The notes beneath the pieces are model-generated. The model saw only the letters and a program-made list of their open reading frames with translations. It had not been told where the DNA came from and ran no database searches. From NCBI GenBank assembly GCA_035308345.1, contig DATGGW010000322.1, positions 1 through 20,979 on the forward strand: a stretch of DNA of 20,979 nucleotides, written 5' to 3'. Source of the DNA: CF-113 sp035308345 (GTDB lineage: Bacteria; Chloroflexota; Ktedonobacteria; Ktedonobacterales; Ktedonobacteraceae). The number at the start of each line of letters is the position of its first letter. Position 1 is the first letter of the stretch. The translations under genes were made by a program, and so were the position numbers. Positions 1 to 7,225 of the stretch are shown here, in pieces.

Positions 1-1
1 C

Positions 2-130
2 ATTGAGCGGCCAAAAGTGCGCAATGGTCCCTCAGTCACTCATCTCAATACTTTAATCTATGTGCTTATTAATGTACGCGCTCTACAGCGGGCGAAATCC
101 ATGAATAGACGACTTCTACTCAGAGAATAG
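2..130 (+). CDS. Possible 3' end of an unidentified gene
   Basis: A frame is open from the window edge for 42 codons and stops at TAG 128-130. It reads as a basic peptide (many Arg and Lys, ending RRLLLRE) with ordinary codons. No domain is recognisable. A 42-codon open frame at an edge can arise by chance, so this is only a candidate C-terminus. If real, it converges on the anti-sigma gene. The 85 bases between them show no clear terminator. Confidence 0.22.
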   Translation: MERPKVRNGPSVTHLNTLIYVLINVRALQRAKSMNRRLLLRE

Positions 131-215
131 TTCCGACCCTCATAATATCTCCCTCGCCAGTAATTTAGCGCATGCCTTGATCGCAAACTTGACCAAAGTA
201 CGCTGCATGGCCTCA

Positions 216-956
216 TCAGGGGAGGGGTGACCCTCGCGGTCGCCCTGAACGGCGTCTGGTGGTCAAGATGCCCACAATGCTCAAGAGCAGCAGCAGCGCG
301 CCCAGGCTTAGGCGGCCCGTGGGCTGGCTCAAATCCAATACGGGTGGCAGTGTGGGCGCTGTCGGCTCTATACTACTCCTACCAGCTCTTATTGAGGAAG
401 ACGGTTGTGGTGTTGGCTGCACAGCCTTGTCTACCGGTGTCGCTTTTTGACGACCAGTCGCAATTTGAGTGTCAAGAGCATGCGGAGCGGTGGCGTGCTC
501 CTGCGGTATTGTTCCTGCTCCGGGTGCAGTATGAGTGACACCATTAAAGCTGGGAGTTGATGCCGTTTCCGCTGCGCCTCTGCCGAAAGGAATATTCGCC
601 AGCAGGCCAGACATGATGAAGAGGAAGCCAATCACAGCCGCGAGGGTACACACCGCCCGCACGGCGCGCCGCAGTGTATAGTGCTGGAGTCTACCTTGCT
701 GTGCTGGACGCGCCTGCGGGCGAGCCGCTGGTATTTGCCTGGGCGCGCTAGCAGCTGGCAAGGTGAAAGAGCGCGGCAGCTCAGGCTGCGGCATAGCATG
801 TAGCAAGACGACGGTGCGGCGCAGTTGTGCCAGGGCGCTCTGGCAGCGCGGGCAGTTTTGTAGATGAGCATCAAAAAAAACTTGCTCCTGGTGAGTAAGC
901 TGCTTATCTAGAAAAGCCGATAGCTGCTCAGTTGTCAGATGCTCCTGCTGTGTCAC
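216..956 (-). CDS. Zinc-finger anti-sigma factor, membrane-anchored
   Basis: This is probably the membrane anti-sigma factor that holds the adjacent ECF sigma factor inactive. The N-terminus has the anti-sigma zinc-finger (zf-HC2) pattern: a helix followed by HLQNCPRC, the HxxxCxxC signature, near residues 31-38. A Pro/Ala-rich linker follows, then a membrane segment around residues 98-122. A Thr/Pro/Ser-rich, presumably external stretch comes next, then a second hydrophobic segment (LGALLLLLSIVGIL) and a basic tail. The start is GTG with GGAG about 8 bases upstream. It lies 26 bases downstream of the sigma stop in the same direction, the usual sigma/anti-sigma operon. The signal sensed is not visible. 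The last nine residues, GRPRGSPLP, are encoded by a copy of the local dispersed repeat, so the natural C-terminus has been replaced or extended. Confidence 0.82.
   Translation of the reverse strand: MTQQEHLTTEQLSAFLDKQLTHQEQVFFDAHLQNCPRCQSALAQLRRTVVLLHAMPQPELPRSFTLPAASAPRQIPAARPQARPAQQGRLQHYTLRRAVRAVCTLAAVIGFLFIMSGLLANIPFGRGAAETASTPSFNGVTHTAPGAGTIPQEHATAPHALDTQIATGRQKATPVDKAVQPTPQPSSSIRAGRSSIEPTAPTLPPVLDLSQPTGRLSLGALLLLLSIVGILTTRRRSGRPRGSPLP
224..247 (-). repeat. Dispersed GC-rich repeat copy inside the anti-sigma 3' end
   Basis: On the minus strand this reads CAGGGCGACCGCGAGGGTCA followed by CCCC. It matches the local repeat core GGGCGACCGCAAGGGTCGCC with two changes. It lies in frame at the end of the anti-sigma gene and supplies its last codons and the approach to the stop. 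Confidence 0.7.
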
Positions 957-982
957 GCCGATACTCCGTCTCTATATTGAAT

Positions 983-1621
983 TTATTCTCTATCAGAGAG
1001 TAAACGATAATTCCCCGGTAAAAGTTCCCTGTGCTTCAATAAGTAGCGGCGCAGCCGCACCCTGCCGCGCGCAATACGCGAGCGCACCGTGCCAAGCGTG
1101 GTCTGCGTGGCAACAGCGATTTCTTCGTAGGAGAGGCCCTGGACATCGCACAGAATCACGGCCACGCGCTGATCGAGCGGCAATTCCTCCAGTCCGCGTT
1201 GGATGACCTGTTGCAATTCCTGGGTCAACAAGGCCTCTTCGGGGTTGACATCCTGTCCGGTTTCGATTAAGGAACTCATGGTACTGGCCGAGTATGGTTC
1301 ATCTTCGTCGGTCAGGCTGTCCAGTGAATCGACAGGGTGACGATGCGCGCGACGCCAGTGATCGCATGCCTGGTTAGTAGCGATTCGCAGCAGCCAGGCG
1401 CGAAATGAGGAACCTCCCCGGAAAGATGGCATGGCGCGGAACGCTGCAAGAAATGTCTCCTGCGTCACATCGGCAGCAATATCACGATCACCCAGCATGC
1501 GCAGAATCACCGTAAATGCGGTTTGCTGGTAGCGCAATACCAGTTGATTAAATGCGCCGACATCCCCACGCTGGCTGCGAGCAATAAGCAACTGCTCATC
1601 CTCGCGCGCTGTCTCTGCCAT
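983..1621 (-). CDS. ECF-family RNA polymerase sigma factor (RpoE type)
   Basis: Extracytoplasmic-function sigma factor that directs RNA polymerase to its own promoter set. Region 2 runs from about FNQLVLRYQ through DVTQETFLAAFRAM to SFRAWLLRIATNQACDHWRR. Region 4 covers LPLDQRVAVILCDVQGLSYE and the helix-turn-helix TTLGTVRSRIARGRVRLRRYL. An acidic linker joins them, and the total of 212 residues is normal. I place the start at the ATG beginning MAETAREDEQ because GGGAGTGAGG lies about 7 bases upstream. A frame extension of 20 more codons would run into repeat DNA and has no ribosome site. The anti-sigma gene follows at 26 bases. The leader is interrupted by a repeat element, so the promoter must lie beyond about 1711 if that element is an insertion. 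I could not identify a convincing autoregulatory promoter. Confidence 0.9.
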   Translation of the reverse strand: MAETAREDEQLLIARSQRGDVGAFNQLVLRYQQTAFTVILRMLGDRDIAADVTQETFLAAFRAMPSFRGGSSFRAWLLRIATNQACDHWRRAHRHPVDSLDSLTDEDEPYSASTMSSLIETGQDVNPEEALLTQELQQVIQRGLEELPLDQRVAVILCDVQGLSYEEIAVATQTTLGTVRSRIARGRVRLRRYLLKHRELLPGNYRLLSDRE

Positions 1622-1634
1622 ACAATGCCTCACT

Positions 1635-1711
1635 CCCGTCATTTTGGCAGGGCTTGTGAATGATTGCCAGGGCGGCCGCAAGGATCGCCCCTACCCTGCC
1701 CGTCATTTTGG
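1635..1711. mobile_element. Miniature repeat element flanked by 13-bp direct repeats
   Basis: The 13-mer CCCGTCATTTTGG occurs at 1635-1647 and again, identically, at 1699-1711. Between them are 51 bases beginning CAGGG and ending CCCTG. The inverted pair GGCAGGG (1646-1652) and CCCTGCC (1694-1700) marks the ends. The centre carries the dispersed repeat core (CCAGGGCGGCCGCAAGGATC, then GCCCC). The left half (CAGGGCTTGTGAATGATTGC) matches the copy at 14458 at 19 of 21 positions. This looks like a non-coding mini-element with a target duplication, although duplication by slippage could give the same picture. It lies in the leader of the ECF sigma gene, touching the far end of its ribosome site. 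Confidence 0.6.
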
Positions 1712-1856
1712 GGTCTGGTGTAGCATAAAACTGCTCTTCTATACTATACTACGTTGGTTGTATTGCATTCCCTGTCATGACTTCCTTAGTACCGCCCAAA
1801 AGTACAGAAATGGGGCTTTCCGCCGGCTTCATCCGTTAATAGTTAGGAGGTAAACT

Positions 1857-1898
1857 GTGTATCTAGCCCTGGAGCAAGAGAATAATAGAGATGAATGA
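1857..1898 (+). CDS. Possible 13-codon leader peptide before the acyltransferase
   Basis: A strong ribosome site (TTAGGAGG) sits 6 bases before a GTG that opens 13 codons (VYLALEQENNRDE after formyl-Met replacement of the first residue). The TGA stop overlaps the first codons of the acyltransferase (ATGAATGA). The acyltransferase ATG itself has only a weak AG-rich stretch upstream. Ribosomes finishing the short frame could re-initiate on the gene, a translational-coupling arrangement. No function can be assigned to the peptide. Confidence 0.3.
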   Translation: MYLALEQENNRDE

Positions 1899-3324
1899 TA
1901 GGCACCATATTGTAAAACAACCACTTTATGGGGTAGGACAAGTATTTCATCGTTGCGGTCAATGGATAGCGCGTATGCTGGAAGATCGGCAGCTTGGTGG
2001 CAAGCAGAATAGTATCGCTGTGCTCGATGGTGTGCGTGCAATAGCTTTTCTAATGGTGATGGTATTTCATATCAACCGCATAACCGGCGATGCTCTCTGG
2101 AACAGGATGGCGAATCAATTGACCTCGTCGGTTTCAACGGCTGGTGGTACGGGTGTGACACTCTTCTTTGTGTTATCCGGTTTCCTGCTATTTATGCCGT
2201 TTGCTAAATCGCTGCTCTTTGAAAGTCAATGGCCGCTTGCGCGTGTCTTCTACATGCGCCGTGTGCTGCGTATTGTTCCCGCCTATTATGTGTGCCTGTT
2301 CATTATCATCTTAACGACGCACCCCGAATACCTGCAACGCGACCACCTGAAATATCTGTTCCTCTTCCTTACTTTCTTTATGGACTCGTCGCGCGTCACT
2401 TTCAGGCAGATTAATGGCCCGTTCTGGACGCTGGCGACCGAGTGGCAATTCTACATGCTATTGCCGATCATTGCCATTGTATTTCTGGGGCTGGTTAAAA
2501 GTATTCCGCAACATCGACGTTTCGCGGCTGTTACAATGTGTATTGCATTACTTATCCTCCTGGGACTTGCGGTGCGCGGGCTTGGTCTTTATTTTTTAGA
2601 TTACCCCACCAGGACCGTGTTGGTGCCTCGCTCCGTTCTCAACGTGATCCTGTTTTTCACCTTTGGTATCACGGGCAAGTACACAGAAGATTTCGCCGTT
2701 GGCATGTTCATCAGCCTGTGCTACATCTATGTGCAGCATCCTTCTACCAATCGCAAGTTCGCTGAGACGTGGCAGGAGCTCAGCCTGTGGCTGTGGGGCT
2801 CCGGCATCCTGATATGGGTCTTCGATGCGATGTGGCATTTCAACCATGAAATGCATGGTTGGCCTTTTCTAAATGGCCTGCTGCCCGCCTATGACTGGAT
2901 CAACGAGATGATGCTCGCCTTTGGTTTTGGTGCGATTATCGCAGCTATCTTGTATGGTCCGCGAGTGCTCCAAAAACCTTTTGAATGGGCGCCCCTGCGC
3001 TGGATCGGCTTAATTTCCTATAGTCTTTATATGTGGCATCTTCCTCTGCTCATCCTCTTTCAATCGCAAGTGCTGCCGCTGCTGCATCTCACCAACAAAT
3101 TCGCTGTTTATGGTACGTTCTGGATATGGGGCATCTTCGTGATCTTTCCTTTCGCTTTCCTCTCCTATATGCTGATAGAGAAGCCCTGGATGAAGCAAGG
3201 CGATCGCTGGCGCTCGGTGATCGAGAAGAAGCATCGTGAAAAACTCAAGGCGCTGAAATTACCTCAAACAGAAGTGGCAGATGAAGCAAACGCTGCCGCA
3301 CCACAGGAGGCTATGAGCAGGTAG
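1891..3324 (+). CDS. Acyltransferase 3 family integral membrane protein (OafA-like)
   Basis: Membrane O-acyltransferase that probably transfers an acyl group, often acetyl, to a sugar of a cell-surface glycan or an exported compound. The signature lies near the N-terminus: LDGVRAIAFLMVMVFHINR, with the conserved His of the family after the first membrane segment. The motifs VLSGFLLFMPF and FYMRRVLRIVPAYYV follow, then about ten hydrophobic segments and a C-terminal SYSLYMWHLPLL block. The tail is a charged cytoplasmic stretch. The 477 residues are slightly more than usual. The first 45 residues are a soluble extension. No in-frame ATG, GTG or TTG lies upstream before a TAG. The true acceptor cannot be read from sequence, and no glycan cluster surrounds the gene. 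It is followed by a good hairpin terminator. Confidence 0.88.
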   Translation: MNDRHHIVKQPLYGVGQVFHRCGQWIARMLEDRQLGGKQNSIAVLDGVRAIAFLMVMVFHINRITGDALWNRMANQLTSSVSTAGGTGVTLFFVLSGFLLFMPFAKSLLFESQWPLARVFYMRRVLRIVPAYYVCLFIIILTTHPEYLQRDHLKYLFLFLTFFMDSSRVTFRQINGPFWTLATEWQFYMLLPIIAIVFLGLVKSIPQHRRFAAVTMCIALLILLGLAVRGLGLYFLDYPTRTVLVPRSVLNVILFFTFGITGKYTEDFAVGMFISLCYIYVQHPSTNRKFAETWQELSLWLWGSGILIWVFDAMWHFNHEMHGWPFLNGLLPAYDWINEMMLAFGFGAIIAAILYGPRVLQKPFEWAPLRWIGLISYSLYMWHLPLLILFQSQVLPLLHLTNKFAVYGTFWIWGIFVIFPFAFLSYMLIEKPWMKQGDRWRSVIEKKHREKLKALKLPQTEVADEANAAAPQEAMSR

Positions 3325-3327
3325 TTT

Positions 3328-3359
3328 CCAGGGCGTGGGCTTGTCCCCGCCCTGGTTTC
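3328..3359 (+). terminator. Rho-independent-type terminator after the acyltransferase
   Basis: CCAGGGCGTGGG pairs with CCCCGCCCTGG across a TTGT-type loop with one bulged T. It is followed by TTTCT, four bases after the acyltransferase stop. The stem is strong and the T-run short. It stops the upstream transcript before the separate citrate synthase promoter. Confidence 0.7.
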
Positions 3360-3383
3360 TGTGAAACTGCCGTTATTTCTACA

Positions 3384-3413
3384 TTGACACTCCCTGGACT
3401 GGATGACTATAAT
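3384..3413 (+). promoter_or_regulatory. Consensus sigma-70 promoter for citrate synthase
   Basis: A perfect TTGACA (3384-3389) and a perfect TATAAT (3408-3413) are separated by 18 bases. Transcription should begin near 3420, giving a leader of about 135 bases before the citrate synthase ATG. Housekeeping sigma use is implied. No operator is evident. Confidence 0.8.
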
Positions 3414-3554
3414 ACTTTACAGAACCGCATATCATTTGTTGTGGTGAAAGTTGTCTGATTCGCTGAGGAAGCAGCAGCACCCGCCCCTAATGTTCTGTCG
3501 GATGTCGCCTGCACAGTTCCAGAGCGAAGCGAGTATCCCTGGAGGAGACCTTCT

Positions 3555-4676
3555 ATGGCTACCACCGATGGACTTGAAGACATCGTAGCAGCGCATTCCA
3601 GTATTTGCGACCTGGATGGCAAACAAGGCAAATTATCGTACTATGGTGTTGATATTCACGATTTAGCGCGTTACTCCTCGTTTGAGGAGACTGCTTACTT
3701 GCTCTGGCATGGCGTTCTTCCTACAAGGACGCAGTTAGAAGATGTGACAGCGCAGCTTCAGACCAATCGCACGCTTCCAGCCCCCGTCAGTCACTTTATG
3801 CGCCTGTTGCCTAAAACGTCTACGCCAATGGATGTGTTACGAACTACTGTCTCCGCGCTCTCCTCCTTCGACCCTGATGCGGGTGACAACTCTCGTGTAG
3901 CCAATGTTCGTCGTTCAATCCGCCTCACTGCAGTCATGCCAACTATTGTAGCGGCCTGGGATCATATACGCAGCGGTAAAGAGTCTGTTGAGCCTCTGGC
4001 CGGTGAAAATCACGCCACAAATTTCCTGTACATGCTGAATGGCGAAATGCCCGATGAATACAATGCGCACGTGCTCGATACCGCGCTGATTTTGCATGCC
4101 GACCACGAGTTGAACGCCTCGACTTTCGCGGCGCGTGTCACGGCTGCCACTCTCGCGAGTATGTATGCCGCCATCACCTCCGCCATCGGCGCGCTCTCCG
4201 GCCCGCTGCACGGCGGCGCGAACGAGCAGGTGATACGCATGCTCCTCAAGATTGGTGAGGTTGATAAAGCGGAAGCATACATCGCAGACGCGCTTGAGCG
4301 CAAACAGCGTATTATGGGTTTCGGCCATCGCGTCTATCGCACAGAGGATCCGCGCGCGACTCACTTGCGCCAGATGTCGGAAGAACTGGGCAAACGCGCA
4401 GGCGAATCGCGCTGGTATGAAATGTCGCGCATCATCGAGGACTACATCAAAGCCCATAAAGGTCTCTATGCCAACGTTGACTTCTACTCTGCTTCTGTCT
4501 ACTATACGATGGGCATTCCGATTGACCTGGATACGCCTATTTTCGCATGCAGCCGTATCTCTGGCTGGACTGCTCACGTGCTGGAACAGTTCGGCAATAA
4601 CCGCCTGATCCGTCCTCGCGCCGAATATGTCGGCCCGAAAAATGTGCATTACGTGCCACTTGGCGAGCGGGAGTAA
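3555..4676 (+). CDS. gltA: Citrate synthase (or 2-methylcitrate synthase)
   Basis: Condenses acetyl-CoA with oxaloacetate to citrate, the entry step of the TCA cycle, in the cytoplasm. The catalytic set is complete: His219 in GPLHGGANE, His258 in MGFGHRVYRTEDPRA and Asp309 in NVDFYSASVYY. The substrate-binding stretch DLDTPIFACSRISGW also fits. At 373 residues it belongs to the short bacterial type and lacks the long N-terminal domain of the NADH-sensitive enterobacterial form. GGAGGAGA lies 8 bases before the ATG. Sequence alone does not separate citrate synthase from the closely related methylcitrate synthase. No prp genes are adjacent, which favours citrate synthase. It has its own consensus promoter, so it is transcribed alone, and ends before a large inverted repeat. 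Confidence 0.93.
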   Translation: MATTDGLEDIVAAHSSICDLDGKQGKLSYYGVDIHDLARYSSFEETAYLLWHGVLPTRTQLEDVTAQLQTNRTLPAPVSHFMRLLPKTSTPMDVLRTTVSALSSFDPDAGDNSRVANVRRSIRLTAVMPTIVAAWDHIRSGKESVEPLAGENHATNFLYMLNGEMPDEYNAHVLDTALILHADHELNASTFAARVTAATLASMYAAITSAIGALSGPLHGGANEQVIRMLLKIGEVDKAEAYIADALERKQRIMGFGHRVYRTEDPRATHLRQMSEELGKRAGESRWYEMSRIIEDYIKAHKGLYANVDFYSASVYYTMGIPIDLDTPIFACSRISGWTAHVLEQFGNNRLIRPRAEYVGPKNVHYVPLGERE

Positions 4677-4700
4677 GCTTCTGGGGCGGCTGCGTGATCT

Positions 4701-4863
4701 GTAGGGACAAGGGGATGTTGGGTGTGGATGTGGGGGCCTTGTGCTTGTCCAGAGGGGTTGGCGATGACCGACGGGTATTATTGTGTCCGTTGATAGGCAA
4801 CCCACCAGGACGAGGACAAGCACAAGGCCCCCACATCCGCTCTACACCGCCCCTTGTCCCTAC
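4701..4863. repeat. 163-bp long inverted repeat between convergent genes
   Basis: The outer 50 bases (4701-4750) are the reverse complement of 4814-4863 except in one block. They share 14 identical bases (GTAGGGACAAGGGG), then an 11-base block that differs, then 25 identical bases running through GGGGGCCTTGTGCTTGTCC. The 63-base loop holds a further weak pairing, GGGTTG with CAACCC. It fills the gap between the convergent citrate synthase and kinase genes, ending 12 bases from the kinase stop. RNA from either strand would fold into a very long hairpin. It could act as a two-way terminator or RNA-processing site, or be a MITE-like element. It encodes nothing recognisable. Confidence 0.85.
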
Positions 4864-4875
4864 AGGACGAAAGCA

Positions 4876-6786
4876 TTACAACAACTTCTGCACATCCTTC
4901 TTCATATCTGCGTAACTCTGATAGCGGGCCGAGCGTTCCTCCATGAGGGCACGGTTCAATATGGCTTCTAGTTCGGGGGAGATGAGCGGGTTCAACTGGC
5001 GTGCTGGAGGAAAGACGGGATAGTGCGGCGGCGCGTAATTGGTCAGCGCGTGGTGCATAGTGGCGGCCAGCATGTAGATGCAGGTGCGATGGTCATAAGG
5101 AATATCCTTCACGGGTATATAGGGAGAGAGCAGGATTTTCTGCGTGGTAAGGCGTCTTGCCAGTCCTGGACGCGCTTCAGGCGGCGGCGGCTGGACCTGG
5201 AAACCGACCAGCATGGCTCGTCCGCGCGCATTTTCGATAATGATGTTGGCGGGCGAGATATCGAAATGGCGCAGGGGCGGTCGCTGCAGTTCCATGGCCA
5301 TCAAGATATTGAGCATATTGTTCATATAGCCAATGACTTCGCGCTCGGATAGGGGCTTGAGCAGCTTTTGCAGCAGTTCTTCCATATTTTCCCCGTCGAT
5401 GTAATCTTCTACAAGATAGTAATGTTTGCCTTCCGCGAAACGATCCAGCACCCTGGGGACCAGGGGATGGCGGAATTTTGCCAGGGATTCGGTGGCTTTT
5501 TCGTAGTACACGATCTCTTTGCGGCGGCGCTCGATGGGATTATCCGCGCACTCCCAGCGCTTCATGATTACCCGTCGTTCACGATTCTTAGTATCGATGG
5601 CAAGCGACGTCGTCACCTTTGTTTCGTCGCTTTGTTTGAGCACATGCTTGATGATGTAGCGTTCCTGCCGCACGCTGACGCCTGAAAGCGGACTGCGCGC
5701 TACCAGGTTCGGCGGGATGGTCAGACGGCCACAATTGGCGCAGCAGCGCTGCCCGAAACGCACGGGGGTATCGCAGTAAAGACAAAGGCGATCATCATAG
5801 TCTGCGCCGCACATGCTGCACCGCTGCGCACCGCTGCGATTCTGGTGTCCGCAGCGCTGGCAGACATAGCGTTGCAAAGCCGTTTGAACGGCGCTGCTAT
5901 ACTTCTCTGCAAACTCGATGACGCTGCGGTAACGCTGGCGATGGTCTTTAGCCAGCGCGCGCAGCAGAACCGCGCTGACCTCGACAGGAATACGCGGGTT
6001 CCACTGCTGGGGAGAAGGTGGCTGGCTACGCAAATGGGCGTTCCACATCTGCTCAATTTGTTTATAGAGGAATGGCGGGCGGCCCGCCAGTAATTCATAG
6101 ATGCAAACGGCCAGCGCGTATTGGTCGGAGTCGCGCCGGGGATTGCCCTGCCACTGCTCCGGCGGCATGTAGGGCGCGGTTCCCGTCACCTCGCCCAGCG
6201 AGGCGTGCGTTTGCATGCCAAGATAGAAAGTCGCGCCAAAGTCCGAGAGCAGGATTTGCCCGTTACGCCCTATCAGCAGATTACCTGGTTTGACATCCTG
6301 GTGAATCAGCCCATTTTCATGCACGTGATAGAGCGCGGACGCCGCCTGTTGCAGGTAAGGTATCAGTTCTTCAGCGAAAGCCAGGCGTCTGCTGCCGTCC
6401 TCTTTACGAAAGAGGTCGAGGATAGTCTTTGGCGCGTATTCCATCACCAGGTAGGGACGACTATCATCGAGATGCCCGAAGTTGTAGACGGGCAAAATGT
6501 TGAGGTGCTGCATGTTGGCGATGCGCTGCGCCTCGGCAAAAAAACTATCGCGCGCTTTTTCATTGAACTGGTCAACGCGCAGTACCTTTAACGCGAGGAT
6601 GCGAGCCAGCGGCGCGGGTTCGCGCACCTGGTAGACATGCCCGTAGGTTCCCGTGCCGACGAAGGAAACAACTTCATAGATGCCGAGGCGCGCTCCCTGT
6701 ACGAGGAAGTCGCAGCGCTGGCAGACTTTCGCCGCATCGGGGTTCTCATGTCCCCCAGCTGGTCGTGGATTCAGACATCGGGCCAC
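4876..6786 (-). CDS. Ser/Thr protein kinase with zinc ribbons and a second, degenerate kinase domain
   Basis: A soluble Hanks-type kinase. An N-terminal Cys-rich segment (Cys4, Cys22, Cys25) looks like a zinc ribbon with one expected Cys lost. The kinase domain follows at about residues 36-300. It has a Gly-rich loop GTGTYGHVY, Lys67 in LALKVL, catalytic Asp164 in the variant IHQDVKPGNLL (HQD in place of HRD), Asp182 in SDFG, and PPEQW in the activation segment. Two ribbons of the CxxC type follow (VCQRCGH, RCSMCGA, LCLYCDT, CCANCGR). From about residue 375 a second kinase-like fold keeps a Lys (VIMKRW) and HFDISPANII, but has no Gly-rich loop and has VGF where DFG should be. It is probably a pseudokinase. 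There is no membrane segment. The start is GTG, with a weak AGGAT upstream. Substrates are unknown. The first domain should be active. Confidence 0.88.
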   Translation of the reverse strand: MARCLNPRPAGGHENPDAAKVCQRCDFLVQGARLGIYEVVSFVGTGTYGHVYQVREPAPLARILALKVLRVDQFNEKARDSFFAEAQRIANMQHLNILPVYNFGHLDDSRPYLVMEYAPKTILDLFRKEDGSRRLAFAEELIPYLQQAASALYHVHENGLIHQDVKPGNLLIGRNGQILLSDFGATFYLGMQTHASLGEVTGTAPYMPPEQWQGNPRRDSDQYALAVCIYELLAGRPPFLYKQIEQMWNAHLRSQPPSPQQWNPRIPVEVSAVLLRALAKDHRQRYRSVIEFAEKYSSAVQTALQRYVCQRCGHQNRSGAQRCSMCGADYDDRLCLYCDTPVRFGQRCCANCGRLTIPPNLVARSPLSGVSVRQERYIIKHVLKQSDETKVTTSLAIDTKNRERRVIMKRWECADNPIERRRKEIVYYEKATESLAKFRHPLVPRVLDRFAEGKHYYLVEDYIDGENMEELLQKLLKPLSEREVIGYMNNMLNILMAMELQRPPLRHFDISPANIIIENARGRAMLVGFQVQPPPPEARPGLARRLTTQKILLSPYIPVKDIPYDHRTCIYMLAATMHHALTNYAPPHYPVFPPARQLNPLISPELEAILNRALMEERSARYQSYADMKKDVQKLL

Positions 6787-6891
6787 AAAAATCTATCCTA
6801 TACATTTTATTGATGATGTAATGGCATGCTGGTACTTCTCATAAGTATGTACGCTCTTGTGGGTTGCGGGTTGCGGATGCAATTAGGAGTA

Positions 6892-7161
6892 CTACCTTTC
6901 AGTTGTTGCCTTGTCTCCATTCTTACTCTTCATCCTCATATTGAGGTAGTCCTCTTGATCTGTTTCTTTCAGGATAAAGAAGAAGCCATGCCATAGTTCG
7001 TCATCTTCTTTCAACGTCCACGTATTCCAGGCAAGCGGTCCATTCCGGCTTTCCTTGGTGAGCACGCATCCCGCATGCTCTAGTTGTGTTTTGTAATGAG
7101 CGGCCAGCGTCGAGAGATCAGTATTCGTTTCAAGGGTACCATCAGAATGAACTGATTTTCG
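6892..7161 (-). pseudogene. 5'-truncated fragment of a conserved hypothetical gene
   Basis: The minus strand is open for 89 codons with coding character. It reads SVHSDGTLETNTDLSTLAAH, then YKTQLEHAGC and GPLAWNTWTLKEDDELWHGF, and ends at TAG. The pattern of a DGT strand, a YKxQL helix, then a Trp-rich strand resembles the C-terminal half of a hypothetical protein type that I associate only loosely with Chloroflexota. No ATG precedes the conserved part, and TAA (7162-7164) blocks the frame directly upstream, so the N-terminal half is missing. A 23-codon ATG frame (7142-7213, minus) runs into it in another phase, which could be a frameshifted remnant. I treat the whole as decayed. The rest of the kinase-sedolisin gap shows nothing clear. 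Confidence 0.55.
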
Positions 7162-7225
7162 TTAACCAATCGTGATAAGAGAAAGAATCGGTAATTCTGT
7201 CGATGTTGTTCATGGAGATGCTTGT

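Noticed and set aside
3915..4823. 302-codon open frame on the minus strand
   Set aside because: It lies opposite citrate synthase, which has its full catalytic set and its own promoter. The antisense peptide has no domain.
7172..7225. Earlier GTG start for the sedolisin
   Set aside because: It has no ribosome site and would place charged residues before a good lipoprotein signal.
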